Assembly: GCA_022605955.1 (NCBI GenBank)
Contig: JAKCOZ010000022.1
Location: 558,001 to 622,000, forward strand
Direction: 5' to 3'
DNA from: Rallus limicola
Lineage: Eukaryota > Chordata > Aves > Gruiformes > Rallidae
DNA length: 64,000 nucleotides
Positions 24,950 through 38,178 of the stretch are shown here, piece by piece. Made by a program: the position numbers and the translations under genes. The first letter of the stretch is position 1. Every line of letters begins with the position of its first letter. The notes under the pieces were generated by a model, which was not told the origin of the DNA, did not search any database, and was given only the letters and a program-made list of their open reading frames with translations.

Positions 24950-25330
24950 GTATGACCAGATCTGCAGTGAGCCCTGTCCCATTTAACATCCTTGTGAAGC
25001 ATCCAGGAGAAGGTGACAGAGTGTCTCATGACAGGAGTCTGGGTGGGAGGCAGAGTCCCTTAGTGCACCCAAGGTCTCAGCCACCCCTCAGAAGGACCAG
25101 GGCAGACAGAGCGGGAGAACAGAAAAGTCCTGAAATTCAACAGGAGAAATGAGAGGGGCACTCAAGGGAAGGACAAACTCCTTGCAGGTACACCACCTGA
25201 GAGCAGCAGTGCTGCTCAGGCTCAAAGTTTTCCTAGGCAGCAAACTGAACAGGAGCCAGCAGTACCTCTTGGTAGCTAAGATGACCAGTGTTACCCCAAA
25301 CACCCAGCTGGCTGCTCCCAGGCCCATCTT
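24950..25330 (+). mobile_element. Decayed CR1 LINE fragment, RT to C-terminal region
   Basis: Plus-strand landmarks occur in CR1 order: CCTGTCCCATTTAACATCCTTG (the CTGTTTAACATCTT RT block), CTGGGTGGGAGGCAGAGTC, AGAAGGACCAGGGCAGACAG (AGAGGGACCTGGACAGGCTGG), CTGAAATTCAACAGGAGAAATG (TGAAGTTCAACAAGGGCAAATG) and GGCAGCAAACTGAACAGGAG followed by CCAGCAGTACC (GACAGCAAACTGAACATGAGCCAGCAGTG). Each block is diverged but the colinearity over 350 bases is persuasive. The open frames here on either strand are incidental. Confidence 0.8.
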
Positions 25331-27725
25331 CTCTTTAGCAATCAGTCCATGGTTACTAGAAACAAATGGAACCCCAAACTTTGTTAAGCCGTGCGTTGTA
25401 TCTCCCTTTACCCACATTTAAAGGGTACCCTTTCAGAGCTTGGCCTGCAGCTTCATCTTATTACATAGAGAGAAATAATTTCCTTTTCAATCAAGCTAAG
25501 CTTCACAAAGAATTTTAAGAAACACAGCACAGTACAAAGCAGTAAATTTACTGTAATACATTTTGTCTGAGCAAAACAATGCTGACAAACCGCTCGAAAT
25601 AATTTACATCTTCCCAAGAAAGCACAGGAAATTTATAGAAACATAATTCAAATCTTACTACCTTACTTGAATAAATAAGAGATTAGTTTGTCTAAATTAG
25701 TATATAAAGTGTTTTCATAACAATAAACTTATCTCCCACCAAAAAAGCTCTGAAATGCACTTCATCAAGATTCTGTTCAGATGGTAAGAACAGATTATAT
25801 AAAAGCTCACTAGCACAGAAATAGATAAAGCAAGAACTTAAATATGCTGGTCAGAACCAACAACATCAAAAGAAGTGGGCTACAGATGATAATTGAAAAA
25901 AATAAGGGGTTGATTATACCCTGCCATTTTTAAATTGTTCAGAGAGTAAGAAAAGCTGTTCAGTGAAATAAGTATACTCACCCAACTAGATGCATTTGAA
26001 GACAGGTGATATATGACGATGGAAAAGTATCTTCAGCATCTAGCAGCTTGTTATTACAGAATCTAGACAAGGAGTTTAAAATAGGTCTTTCTAGTCCTAC
26101 CACATATGTAATCCTGCAGGTAAAGAATGTTCTTACTACATTTATTTCTTGTTTCTTACTACTACGTTCAACACACATATTTCAGGATATGAGGGTTATG
26201 TAGCAGGCAACAGGTTCATTAAGATAGCAATGCAGTTAACTTCAAAAACAATCACCCCCAACAACCCAGTAGAAAAATCACTGAGACACTGAATAAGGTT
26301 GTTCATAGTTTGATCCCACACTAGATCCAGTGACACCAACAAGCTTTATTATATCATTTATATATTCCAAGTTATTATATCTAGAATATTAAACTATAAT
26401 GTAAATATTCTAGATAGAATATTATGCATTCTAGTGTAATATTCTAGGGAGAAAGTAACTTAGAAACAGCAAGTGACAGCAGTAGCCAGAAAGGTGTCCT
26501 GGTTAGAAGAGGCAAAAATAAAAAAAATAATGAATTGCTGAGCAAAAGATACTTGTCAGCCTGGGACCTAGTCCTGTGGACAGGAACATCCTTTAAAAGT
26601 GCAGTTGGCCTCTTTGAAGTACAGCCCAGGTACCTAGAAACTGGAGGCATCCTCTGACACCACTGGTGAGTGCAAAAAACCAAAAACTTACTGTCTGTAC
26701 AAGTTGAAAAATTTATACTGATTTCTGGGCACACATCTGGGGTGAAATCAGTGTAGAAGATGGCATGCAAAAAAGGCAACAGAGAGAAACAGCAAAAGAA
26801 AAATTAAATGTTTACCAAAATAAGCACTATACAAAGTGGGACCTCTTTGGACCTTATTTTTCCCTTGAGTTAGACACACAGGTAGGTGCTAGACTTCCAA
26901 AAGACAACTCTGGATTTTACACATATACACACACCAGAAATACTTAAAATTCAGAGCTCTTTATACTCTCCTATATAGAGTGAGCACTCTTGAGATGAAA
27001 GAAATCAAATGTGAAAGCCCTTCAGACTGATAAAATTTCTATATATTATTTCAAGCCTACTCGGAATAGCTCCTACTTGTCTTGAACAAGGACAATTTAA
27101 CTACTTTAACAGGGTGAAGGGGATTTGAGAGTACTTCAGCAGAATTAGAACAATTACGTGCATTAGGCCACTATAGGAGCTTAAAGCACTGTAATGGGAT
27201 AAAGAAGAATTTAAGTGCTGTGCACTATAGGACAGTTTAAAAAAATGGATCATTTGATAAAGATTTAAACTAAGTTAATGGATACAGCAGCAATTACCTA
27301 CAGACTGCATTGCTAGAAACAGATTTAGACAATAATCTTCCTTGCATGAATTCATGGGAAAAGATTTTATTGCTACAGTGTGCTGTCCAGAGTTAACAGT
27401 TTAGTGAACCCTCTTCCCAAACCAGCACAAAATTAACACAGATCCAACCCATACATCTAATGTAGCTTAGGTGGTTTCTAGTTTTTTTAATCACTTCAAC
27501 AATGGTAGCATTTTTCAAGTGACATCATTAGCAGGAATCTGCCAATGTTCTTCCTCAGCCAAATTTCACTGCAAGGATCATTCCAGCATGAACAAAGAAC
27601 AGAGACGAGGAGAAAGTTAATTAGTTTGATGGCTTCTTCTCTCTCCTGCACACACAGAGTAGGCACAGCTTGCATACACAGCTATGAAAGCATACAGGAA
27701 CAGGATCTCGCTGCAGGTTTTCCTC
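25331..27725. other. Unique AT-rich DNA, no gene seen
   Basis: AT-rich sequence containing the hairpin cluster at 26378-26446. A 111-codon minus frame at 26444-26779 and a 66-codon one at 25978-26178 have no recognisable domain. Confidence 0.5.
26378..26446. repeat. AT-rich nested inverted repeats
   Basis: A perfect 13-bp inverted repeat (26378-26390 with 26404-26416, arms built on ATCTAGAATATT) has a 13-base loop. Overlapping it, TAGAATATT at 26415-26423 pairs with AATATTCTA at 26438-26446. The TCTAGAATATT word thus occurs four times in alternating orientation within 70 bases, able to form two alternative cruciforms. Confidence 0.85.
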
Positions 27726-27805
27726 TTTAAACCACCAGGGTCCTTCTCACACCTTCTGAACAGAGCTACCAGCTCTTCATGTCTAAGGTTACTGCCATGG
27801 CTCTG
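27726..27805 (-). mobile_element. Possible CR1 LINE scrap
   Basis: The plus strand reads ACCACCAGGGTCCTTCTCA, then CAGAGCTACCAGCTCTTCAT, then AAGGTTACTGCCATGG. These follow the antisense CR1 order CCACCAGG..GGTCCTTCTC / CAGAGCTGCTCTCCAG..TTCATC / CAACCTGTACTGGTGCATGG. The piece is short and diverged, so chance similarity is not excluded. Confidence 0.4.
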
Positions 27806-30776
27806 TGCATAAGGCAGCGTGCCACCAGACTCATGAAGGTGTTACAGCTTGATTAGAGCTGACCAAGATGCTGATCAAGAGAGAGCATGGTAGGAGACAA
27901 TTTGCTGCGGAAGTTTCTTTGGCACCAGGTAGGGGACTTGCTGCAGAACATCATCTCTCAGTTATCCCCTACAAAGATGTGATTAACCTGCTCCTCTGTT
28001 TCCTCTCTTAATGCTCCTAAGGTCTGGTAGGGAACAGGGGCAGGGCAAGCAAAGAGCCTAATGTCTTTAGAGAGGGAAATGACCTGGAAGTATTCCTACC
28101 AGTGGTGAAGTTAATGGTGAAAGAGCTTTGTAAAGGGTAGAACCTTACATGATTTGAGGATCTCAAGGCATTCTGAACATCTTGTTTCAGAAGACACCTG
28201 ACTCTCCCATCCAAAAATGATGCCTTTATTGCATCTGAAACTGGATATGCAAGAAGGTGGGTGGCAAAAATGAAAGAACAAGTCCAAAAAAAGTGAGTCT
28301 GTTAGCAAATTCTTGGTTTAGAATTTCAAGTATTGGAGACTTCCAAGTTTGGTTTCCAGCCAACAGCAAACACCTCACGACAAAGGTGTAGCATCTCATA
28401 GAAAAACATTTCTGATTTATAAATCTATTACTGCTAACGTGAAGAAGTGTATAAACCACACTGGTACTGTTTCACAGAATGCTCCCACGGCCTTTAGTCA
28501 TATAACCTTCCCAAAGAGCAGTACCAAGGTTTTCCTCTTACAAGCATCTACTTTAAATCAATTTTGGGAGAGACATTTTTAAAAAAGAAATATATCGACT
28601 TCTATATACTGAAAACATTAAGGGAAAGCTGCATAAATATATTTAAATCCAAACCTGTGTCACTCGCTGAACATTAATTATTGACAGAGTTTTTACCTAC
28701 ATTTAGCTTTGTGGTGCAGAGCTGAGGTCTGAATCCTGTAGTTTGAGTGCAATGAAGTCAGCATGAAACCAATGAGTGCTCCATGAAATGAAGAACGTGG
28801 GGAAAGACCTTGACATTTATTCTTAACATTAACAATCACAGGATGGTTCTCAAAGTACCAACTTCACACATACTTGCATAATACATTTTAAACTTCAGAG
28901 ACAAAGCAGCAACTTCACTTGCCAGTCATCCCATCCGAATCAGACTCACTGTATTACCAAAAATGTCAAGCTAGTGTCTCTGCTTTTATTACCACACCAG
29001 GCTGTGGTCATTAAATTATGTGCAGCTACATTGACCTCCTTCAATAGGGACATGGGAAGCACCACAAGAAACTAACACTAAACTTCTAATTCAACAAGGA
29101 TAATATATGCGACTGATTAAATCTTAATTAACAGTTCACAAAAGGCTGCTTAATGTCATATGGCATATCCATCTTAATTATCTGACTGCTCTATCACTGT
29201 TTGCACAAGGGAGAAAGCTTTGTGCAAACATTCAACTGCTTTTCATTTCTTCCTTCCACTTCTCTTCCATTTTTCACAGAGCACAAACCCATTCCAGTTT
29301 CCTAGTCATTAAGACAGCTGCCTTTGATTGCTTTAAAGAGGTTGTTTTCTTCATGTTCATTTTGTTCTCAACTCTTGCTCATCTCTAGACGTATCTCACC
29401 CACCTACACTTGCAGACATATTCGTTCCAAACCGTGCTGCCATCAGGCATGTGAGCCCAAAGAATTAGTCACTTCCAGGCCACCTGAAGATGTGTTGCTC
29501 AAGTTGCTAAAGCCGCAAAACACTGAACAATCTGGGCAGACTTCCTTAACATTGCACCAAAGTTCACAACACATATGTTTCCACTACATTCACTCTCACA
29601 TTCTATCAGCCACCACTGAGTTCTCTTAGGAGACTGATCTCCTAATAAGCTAATTTTAAATCTGCAACTCCACGCAGTCTTTTTCCATGAGCAGCAGCAG
29701 GAATTCATCAAGTAACTCAGCTTAACTTGGCAGGCCTAAATTTTTGAAAGTATGGAATCTATTCTTCCCTGATTTTACTTCCAGCAGGAAGTTTAAGCAG
29801 ATACTCTGATATAAGTAATTGCTTTATCCTCAGACATGCTGCTGTAACTGCGTAATTCAGCAACTAGCAACAAGAAAATCTTGATAAGTTCTTAGTTCAG
29901 TTTAAGTTTTGGTCAAGAACTTGACTTCTGGCAGATTATTTCAGATTTCTTTCATGCCTGATGTTTATACAGAATAAGGAGAGCAATGTGAGCTAGGCAT
30001 CAGTGACCACACAGAGCACCTGAAGCATGCTGAGCATAATTTCTGGGTATGAGACTCCTGATAAAAACTGGACAGTAAGATCAAAGTAAATATTTGCCTC
30101 TGGTGAGCTCTTCAAGCTGTTGAAGAGCTAAGTAGGCACAACCTAGCTGAACATAAATGTATTCTTTGACCAATTAAGTAACTCCACTTGTGCATGACCT
30201 GAGACTCCCAAACCGTAATACTGCCAGAAGAAGGGGATCTGTGCACTTCAGAGCTTCTACAGGACTCGGCTGTAATTAGAAGAGCTTCAACACTTTTGAG
30301 GATTTAACCCAAGTCATCTGAGTTTCAGATTTCAAATTTCAACACACTACCTATCTATCTGGAGGGTTTACCTCTCCCACCAGTAAAGCCACCCAGTAGT
30401 AGTTTTAAATTACAGACATGCTTTGTATTGCTGGTAGCTGTTGGTAAAGTCAGACATCAAAATTAAACAGACACTGTCACCATGGACAGCAGACTCTTAG
30501 CAAGATCTCTTGCCACTCTCAATACTTAAAAGTATGAATTTTCACACAAAGCCAAAAAAAAAACCGAAACACTTTCGTCGTGGATGCCCTCTTAGAAATA
30601 CAGAGCTGAAGTCTGCAGTTACATATGTGCAAAACCTGCAAAACCCACTAAGCTGGACAGAAAGAATGCATACGGTTGCAAGGATAAAATCTGTGTGTCT
30701 GTCCCTTTCACCTCCTTTTTGAAAATTCAGACCTCAAAGCCCACCGAACTTGTTTTCCTCCACATAGTACGACCAT
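27806..30776. other. Unique AT-rich DNA, candidate regulatory block
   Basis: No gene. 28650-28720 and 29090-29290 are AT-rich blocks with many TAAT cores, and 29198-29230 holds a perfect 11-bp inverted repeat. Frames of 101 codons (29324-29629) and 77 codons (28226-28459) show no domain. Confidence 0.45.
29198..29230. repeat. Perfect 11-bp inverted repeat
   Basis: TGTTTGCACAA at 29198-29208 pairs exactly with TTGTGCAAACA at 29220-29230 across an 11-base loop. It sits inside a block rich in TTAATTA/TAATT motifs. Confidence 0.85.
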
Positions 30777-31320
30777 AAGTATTGCCAGCCAGTCCAGGGA
30801 GAGGATTGTCCTACTCTGCACTGCGGCAGCCTCATCAAGAATACTGGGTGCAGGTTTGGGTGCCACAGGACAAGAGGAACACAAAACTGTTGGCAAGTGT
30901 CCAGAGGAGGGCAATGAAGATGGGGAAGGGTCTTGAAGGGAACCCTTACAAGGAGGTGAGGCTGAAGTCCCTTGGCTGGTTCAACCTGGAGAAGAAGAGG
31001 CTGAGGGCCGACCTCATGGTGGTTCCTGATAAGGAAGCAAAGGGGCAGGTACTGATCACCTCCTTGGTGACCAGGGATAGAACCTGAGGGAATGGCATGA
31101 AGCTGCACCAGGGGAGGTTTACATTGGATGTTAGGAAGAGGTTTTGTGCTGAGAGGGGATCAGGCACTGGCACAGGCTCCCCAGGGAAGGGGTCACAGCC
31201 TGGGCTGAGGTTAAGAAGTGTCTGAACAATGACTTCAGTCCTGTGCTCTGTCTTGGTTGGGGCCTGTGTGGACTCAATGGTCCTCATGGGTCCCCTCGAG
31301 CTCAGGAGATTCTAGGATGC
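30777..31320 (+). mobile_element. CR1 LINE, 3' half (CR1-Y-like 3' end)
   Basis: Begins with AAGTATTGCCAGCCAGTCCA and passes the CTGCACTGCGGCAGCCTCA, CTGGAGAAGAAGAGGCTGAGGG and GGTTTACATTGGATGTTAGG blocks. It then shows a 3' region distinct from the other copies (CACTGGCACAGGCTCCCCAGG, GGACTCAATGGTCCTCATGG) and ends near GATTCTAGGATGC. The ORF2 C-terminus is readable but broken. The 3'-end variant marks a CR1 lineage separate from those at 3231, 7197 and 37730. Confidence 0.93.
30782..31087 (+). pseudogene. CR1 ORF2 C-terminal remnant
   Basis: A 101-codon plus frame carrying the CR1 segments YWVQVWVPQDKRNTKLL and LGWFNLEKKRLRADL, which lie after the RT core. It has no catalytic site and ends at a stop before the expected polyprotein terminus. 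It is a relic, not an expressed gene. Confidence 0.85.
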
Positions 31321-34300
31321 TATATACAAACACTGGCAGTGGTGCCCTGGTTGTGCCTGTGTGCCCAGAAGGTATGTTTTTCTTAGAATGGTTTATTATT
31401 TTTGAAAAATAAGCTATTCTGTGACCCTGAAACAAGGCTGCACGTGTCATTAAGTTGTACTAATAAAATATTTATAAGAAAACCACAGCTTAAAGACTGC
31501 TGCAGACCTACTTTAACAAGGGTCCTCAACAGTACAAGCACAGATGATAGCCAAGATCTTGAGAGTGCTGAGATGGCACTATAATAAAGGCCCCCAGGCT
31601 ATAAACACAAATCATTACTGCTCATGAGAGAAGCATAACCCTCAGAACTGAATAAAACTGGCCTCAGGGGTCACAAAGGGAGCAAAGGAAGAAGGAATCC
31701 AGCATATGTAAAACATACAACAAGTTTAACTTGGCTATGACTGATTGGTAACCCTTTGAGAAAAGGCAAATGGATTGTGTCAGCAAACATAAACCCAGTC
31801 ACATACAGACCCAGAGTATAAGAAGGAAGAGCTCCCTGTCGGCAGTTTCATACTCCTCCTGGCAAGTACCATGGGACAGTGACTGCTTCCACATAAGCAA
31901 AATTTCTATCTGATAGTACAGACACACACATGATTTCTCTCCAATACGTGAAAGTATCATATGACTAAAACACAGCCAAGGACATGCAAGCCATTGGTGC
32001 CAGCATCTAGCACCTAAATAAAGTTATTTCTGAAATAATAGAAAATATAGTAGAGAAACTATTTTAAGATGGCCAGTACTAAAGAATAAACTTACAATAT
32101 GTCTATCTCTGAAACAATCACATTGATAACCTCCAAGCTGCCCATTCCAGCTGTTACAAAAACTGGAACCATTATAAACAGCAGAACTGGAAACAGGCAG
32201 CAAACCCCTTGAAACTGTTGTAATTGGCACAAGATTTGTTTCTTTTTTAAATGAATATATAATTAAATTGCTATTTTCAGAAACTAAGCCAAGTATAATC
32301 TGGATTGTTCCTGATATTTTTACCTTCCCTTCTGTCCCTGGCACTAAAGGGGAGCACATACACAGTGTTTCAGCAGCAAAGCAAGCCTGACGAAGCAACA
32401 CCTATTGCTGTTGCAAATCATTTGTAAGAAAATAATTCTGCACTCCAGCATGGGGGTTAGTGATTATGAAAAACATTACCATTGTGTTTCAACTCCTAGA
32501 AACTTTACTCTAAAAAAATTCTCCTAAATCTCTTTTGAATCCTGTTGGAGCAAGGTGTCTGTTTATATGACAAAGCAATTAAAGAATGAATGCCTTCACC
32601 TTGCCCTCAAAAAATTCTTATCATTTTCCTATAGCTGTAGCACTTTTTTCCCCTCTCAGTTTGGCTTCTCCTTTGGATCTCACTGATACACTGGATTGCA
32701 TCCAAGCATTTCACTGTTCTTAGAAGGATAAACATGCCTCAGGTTCTCTTTAATGAAGTAGTAATTTATCCCCTTCTGCACCTAAAAAGCCAGCAGATGC
32801 CTAACTGAAGGACAGTGTTGCATCTCCTATGTTAATCACTGACGTAACTGAAGGCACATGAGAAAGGAAAATAGATATAAAAAGCTTTCTCTCTGTTCTC
32901 ATCAGCCGCAACTAAAGAATAAATTAAACACCACTCTTGCCAGTACAAGTCAAAAGATAAAACATAATAGCTGCACACCAGTGTGCAGAGGCTGTCATGT
33001 GTTTAGTGTGCTCTAGAGAGGAGTCCTTTCCAGTGGCTGTTTCACTGCAGAAAGAAGTTAACTGCATAGTAGAGTGTAACTGCTAGCACAGTGTGTCAAT
33101 GGACACAGCCCAATGGACGGCTGTCAGCAGGGGATGCTGGTCTTCCCATCTGTATTCTACACTGCCTTTGCACTCCCTGACCTCTTTCCTTTTTCTGCCA
33201 AAGGTGAATCTCATCATGCCCATGCGTTTTGAAATGCTAAAAGCACTATGAGTAACCAAGCACATTCCGTTTCTTTACCTAAACTGAATCCAAAGGCAGG
33301 GAAGAAGGGAGAGAAGGAGAAATTTGTGCTAAATCAGGTGCAATTCAGTGCATCCAAATAAGGAGAACATAAGCATACAAATTGAGATCTCCAGTGTCGG
33401 GTAGGACAGAAAAGGACTACACTGTCCTGAGGTTTTCAAACCTCGAAGTGATTCTTTTGTATGGCATTAGTTAGGCCTTTCTTATTTCCAGTTACACTAC
33501 TAGAGACCCTTCTTTGGAATCCTAGCAGTGCCAAAACCCATTGCGTGAGCCAAACCTGCTGATACTTTTGTTTTCCATTATGTTCATATTTAGCCTCTCT
33601 CACATTCCCCTTCTCTGAAATCTCTGCAGTTCATCCACTGAGACACTGTGAGGAGCAAAGCAAGCCTGTGCAATGAAAGCACACCGTGCCCGCAGCGCGC
33701 GTGCATCGTTACACAACACACACAATTACTAGTCACCAGTTATTTTCCATTCATAAGAATAGGAAACCCACGATACTTAACATCCCACCCACAGTAACTT
33801 TGACAGAAATAGCTGTCCTCTGAGAGAACTCTGGTGATTTACTCTCTCACATTCACTTCTGCAGAAATACAAGCAAGCCCTGTTCTGTCAGGTTTACTTT
33901 AGCACTGAAGAACAGTCCAAAGCCCCTTGCCACTCTGTACCACTTTCTGTTGCTCTCCACCCACCTACAAAATTCAGTCCATGCAGTTGCACTCCTACTT
34001 TATGAAGCCAAACATTACCAAAGCAAAGATTGAAGTGCTGCACTTCCCTCCAGATGCTGGGATATACAAGGCCTTGCTGGGCTGCAAAATAAACCTAATT
34101 ATATCATGCAGTCCCTCAGCTGAACCATCTCAGCTTCCAGGAACGCAAGCAGAAACAGCAGGTATCTGAGTATTCAGATCATGTCATCTTCCAAGACTTA
34201 AAAAGAAAATAATTATCCCCTAGTAATTGAAAATACAAAATGAGGTTTAACATCATGTTCTGATCTTTTTATTTCATGCTGTGAGAGGATTAATTTACTG

Positions 34301-34454
34301 AAAATGGAAAGTGCTCCCAGATTGCTGTACCTGGCCCAATATATCGCTCACCCTCTGTGCTGGTGTTTGGGGAACTCTATGGAAGACTTCAGACCTGACC
34401 TATTTCAGTGTATACGGGGCTAGAAGTCAGACTTTCCCATTAAGAGTGCTATAC
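31321..34454. other. Unique AT-rich DNA, no gene seen
   Basis: No repeat or gene recognised. A 125-codon minus frame at 32024-32401 lacks any domain. A small perfect dyad (GAGGTTT/AAACCTC) lies near 33430. Confidence 0.5.
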
Positions 34455-34522
34455 AGCTTTATTCAAGTCACTTACTCTCACTGAGTCTGTTAATTATTCT
34501 GTGCACTAGGATAATGACCCTG
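34455..34522 (+). mobile_element. MIR-like SINE relic
   Basis: The plus strand reads TTCAAGTCACTTACTCTCACTGAGTCTGTTA..., then a short spacer and GGATAATGACCC. This is the sense MIR-class core (GGCAAGTCACTTAACCTCTCTGAGCCTCAGTTT ... GGGGATAATAATACC). The central CAGTTTCC and GTAAAATG words are lost. Confidence 0.6.
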
Positions 34523-34895
34523 GGCTGTTTGGAAGACACTTCACATTCTTCTGTCGCTGCAGAGGTACTTTTCCACATCAACACGATTTCTCTGTCTTAT
34601 TATCCAGCTGTCAGCGAGCAAATCTTTCCCCTCCCTACAGAAATGCAAGATTACCGCTTACTTAAGATTCTTGTACCCCCATGAATAGGTTTAGACAAGA
34701 CTATGAGTCTGCCAAAGCTCCTGAGGAGAGCCTGCTTTCATTATTTCTTACGCTGAGTAGCCTCCCCATCGGGGCTGCGTAAACTAGCCTCTTTCTCCAG
34801 GTCTGATTTCAGCCCAGCAATCCATCAGCCATTCTAAAGTAAAACAAACATACAAAACAAATACCATCCATCACATAAGCAAATCAAGAGGTGGA

Positions 34896-34911
34896 GTGTG
34901 TGTGTGTGTGT
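34896..34911. repeat. (GT)8 microsatellite
   Basis: Eight GT units in the plus strand, short enough to be only weakly polymorphic. Confidence 0.9.
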
Positions 34912-35037
34912 TCAGTGGATTATAATTTGTTACATAGTTTTGTTAATCCAAAATAAAACAGGATAAGCTCTGATTTGGAATGAGGTATGAATCTTAAAAA
35001 CCATGTAGAAATCTGAAGTTGACAAGATACCTTCTGC

Positions 35038-35052
35038 TTTTTTTTTTTTTTA
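35038..35052. repeat. Poly-T homopolymer (T15)
   Basis: Fifteen consecutive T residues in AT-rich unique DNA. Confidence 0.9.
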
Positions 35053-37821
35053 CTTTACCAAACCTGACAGAGGTTTTTTAGATACATCTCTGTGTGCTTT
35101 CAGTATCTTTCAAGCATGACATTAACTCGAAAACACCTAAGTAGTCTTAGTATTTCCGTCTTTCTAGAAGTTTTTAAATTTCCTGAAGTCAGATGTTAAC
35201 TACAACTTTCTTTCCCCAACTCCTGAAAATAGTTTTCTAGATACCTTTTCAGGTCTCAGGAAAACATTGTCACTCCAAAGCCACCAAGCAACAATGGTCA
35301 GCTTCATAGCTCCTTCAAAGTGGCCCAATTCCAACAGGTAGCTGGTAAGCTGAAGAAACTTAAAGGGTCTTGAAGAGAAACACATTTCTGAAAACCAATG
35401 CTGTATCAACAGACCAGCATTGACAGGTTAAATCATCTTTTGCCGTAGGGCTCCCCAGAGTTCTGACAGCCTGATATGACTTCCTCAGCCTCACAGGAGG
35501 CCCAGGGAGAAGCAAACAGTCCCTGTATCTTGCTGGCTAGGGTAGGTTCTTCAACTGCACTGCTCTTACTGCCCTGTGGTAGCAAGGAAGTGACTGTGCT
35601 TTTTGAAATTAATAAATCTCTTTTAAAATTATGGAACTGTTCAGAACAATCTATACTTATCAAGCATTAAACTGCACTTGGCTTAATAGGTCTCCAAAAG
35701 TATGCCCATATGTAACAAAGAATAATGCTTAATATCAGTGATCTATGTCATTGTTTTAGGATGTCTGCATTTCTCAAGTGTTTTCTCCATTTGGCTTAGA
35801 TAACTGTAAACAAATGGTAAGCTGGAGTCCTTGGAATAGAAACAGTAGGCAAACCACTCCTCAAGACTGAAAAAAGGTTATATCTGAAAAGGGAAGCCTG
35901 AACAGGAAAGGCCTTTTTTCCTGCATTCCCTGGGGCTGTCCCTGTCCCCCCAGTGTCGCCAACACTTCTGGTAACCTCCGTATTTGCTCTCACAAGTCCC
36001 TTTTTTGCAGATTGCATAAGCAGGTTCTCAAGGTTACGAGAGACTGGAAAAGGCTCACTTAAGAGTATTTAGGGAGTTGTCTGAGACTCACAAAGCCCTT
36101 AGTCATAGAAGATGCTCTCTATAAAATATTTCTCCTTGTAAAAATAAAATGTGACAATCATTAGTCAGCATTAGGGCCTTTTTATTGCAGAGAGTACAAG
36201 CCTCCTGTCATTGTAATCTGGAAAGCAGCATAAAGCAGAGGAAGTTCTATCCCCACCTCTGCTTCAGTGTGTTCATACCTTTCTCCTTGCTCTTCAGTGT
36301 TTGCCACAACCTGAATTCAGTTTAAACCCCCTCACCTTGCCCACTATCTTTTTGGCCCCATAGTGTTCTATTTTAATGTAGCCTGATGAATACAGAATGC
36401 ATCTTGAAAGCCTGCCCGTTGGATTTTTCACGTGGCTCAAAAAGATGTGCTGCCTGTAACTGCCTTTTTTGTTCCTTAATCTTGGATCAAGAGAGCGCTA
36501 TGCGGAGAAGAAACATCATATAAACCCCACGACATAAGGGGGTGAAAAAACGCTCTCTACCCACAGAAGGGAACAGAGATATTCAAGCTGCATATACAAG
36601 TTTTTCTAATGCTTCTAAATCTTATGCTGCCAAAATAAAAAGCAATAAAAAAAGTGTTCCCAAATCATGATTTTCTCATATTTTGGATCTGTGCATAGTT
36701 CTTAACGGCTACAAACTGGTTTTCATGTCATCTGTTATCCAGGTCATCTCCTGAAAGACTATTTTATGGTGAGCCACAAAGCACAGACTGAAGATGTATT
36801 TACTTAGAAAAAGAAAATAAAAGAGTGAAGAGTCTCTCACAGGTGAAACTGTGCAGCTGGGCTTCTACTGACAATAGCCAAGAATATCTCTAGAAACAAA
36901 GACATTAAAAATTTTAAATTCTTGGCTTTAAAGTGGACAAAAGTCAAAGTATAGACTTTTCAGCACCTGAAGCTATAAAGTTCCTCAAACCGCAGGTTTC
37001 CGAGAGCTAACATCACCTAGCACACAGAATTGAAGAGCAGTGGGGCACTTAAAGGAGTGTTTGCTTCTTCATTCCTTCAGCATATGGATTTCTGGAAACC
37101 ATCTACAGAATACATGGCATCCAGCAGGTTACCTAGGGTCTTAATTAGCATTTGGTAATGCTGGACACCTACCCTTCTGTCAACACAAGCTGTGTGTGCC
37201 TCATTGAGACAAGCACCAATAACTTTTTCTTAGCTTACAGGTGGTAGTTTTTCATTTTCCCACCTTAAGAATTCTGCACAAATCCTTATTTCAAAGCCAC
37301 AAAAAAGAGAAGCAGAGATTTTTACACCATGTGCCACCCTTGGACTGGTCACCGTCCCTCTGTAGACCCTGCTGTGCCTGGCGTCACGCTGCAGTCCTTG
37401 CCCCAAAGCTCTCACCTAAGAGATTAAGTAGAGCAAGCAAAGCAGCAAACACCAGAGAAGAATTATCTGTGGGACAAGGCAGATGTACCTGAATTAAACA
37501 GTAGCAATACCTCAGTTAGAAAATATTAAAGGTGATCTCAGTCCTGCTCCAATGCCATTTGTACATATCCTGGTATGTCGGCAGTGGCTTGGAGAAAAGT
37601 ACAAAGCCCTTCTGCCAGTTGTGTAAGCAGCATCAAGATGAGTAAGAGTACATGTGAAATCTGTCAGAACAAGGACAGGACTCTTTGGGGAGTTTAAGCA
37701 TACACTCAGCTAAAGGGAGCGTGTAAATAAGTCAGGGGTCTGTGCTAGGACCAGTGCTGTTTAACATCTTTGTTAATGATATTGCCAGTGGTGTTGAGTG
37801 CACCCTCAGCAAATTTGCTGA

Positions 37822-38178
37822 ATGACACTGAGTGGTAAGGATAACATGCCAGAGGGATGGGATGCCATCCAGAGGGACCTAGACAGGCTGGAGAAGTGGA
37901 CCCAGGTAAACCATGTGAGGTTCAAAGCAGCCAAGTGCAAGGTCCTGATCAGGAGAGAGGATTCTGCCCCTCTGCTCTGCTCTGGGGACACCTCACCTGG
38001 AGTGCTGTGTCCAGCTCTGGAGCCCTCACCACAAGAAGGACAAGGACCTGTTGGAGCCCATCCAGAGGAGACCACAAAAATGATCCAAGGGCTGGAGCGC
38101 CTCTCCTGTGAAGCCAGGCTGAGAGAGTTGGGCTGGTTCAGCCTGGAGAAGAGAAGGCTCCAAGGGGACCTTGTATAG
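37822..38178 (+). pseudogene. CR1 ORF2 remnant spanning an internal deletion
   Basis: A 118-codon plus frame that reads AIQRDLDRLEKWTQVNHVRF (downstream of the lost FADD box) and later [15 protein letters not shown]. Between them the usual segment carrying the KDLGVLVD and MSQQC motifs is missing. The deletion keeps the frame open for part of its length, so the product would be a short non-catalytic piece. Confidence 0.85.

Larger units (their letters stand above)
34523..37729. other. Unique AT-rich DNA, no gene seen
   Basis: Contains a (GT)8 microsatellite at 34896-34911 and a T15 run at 35038-35052. Frames up to 83 codons show no domain. I see no RNA gene. Confidence 0.5.
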
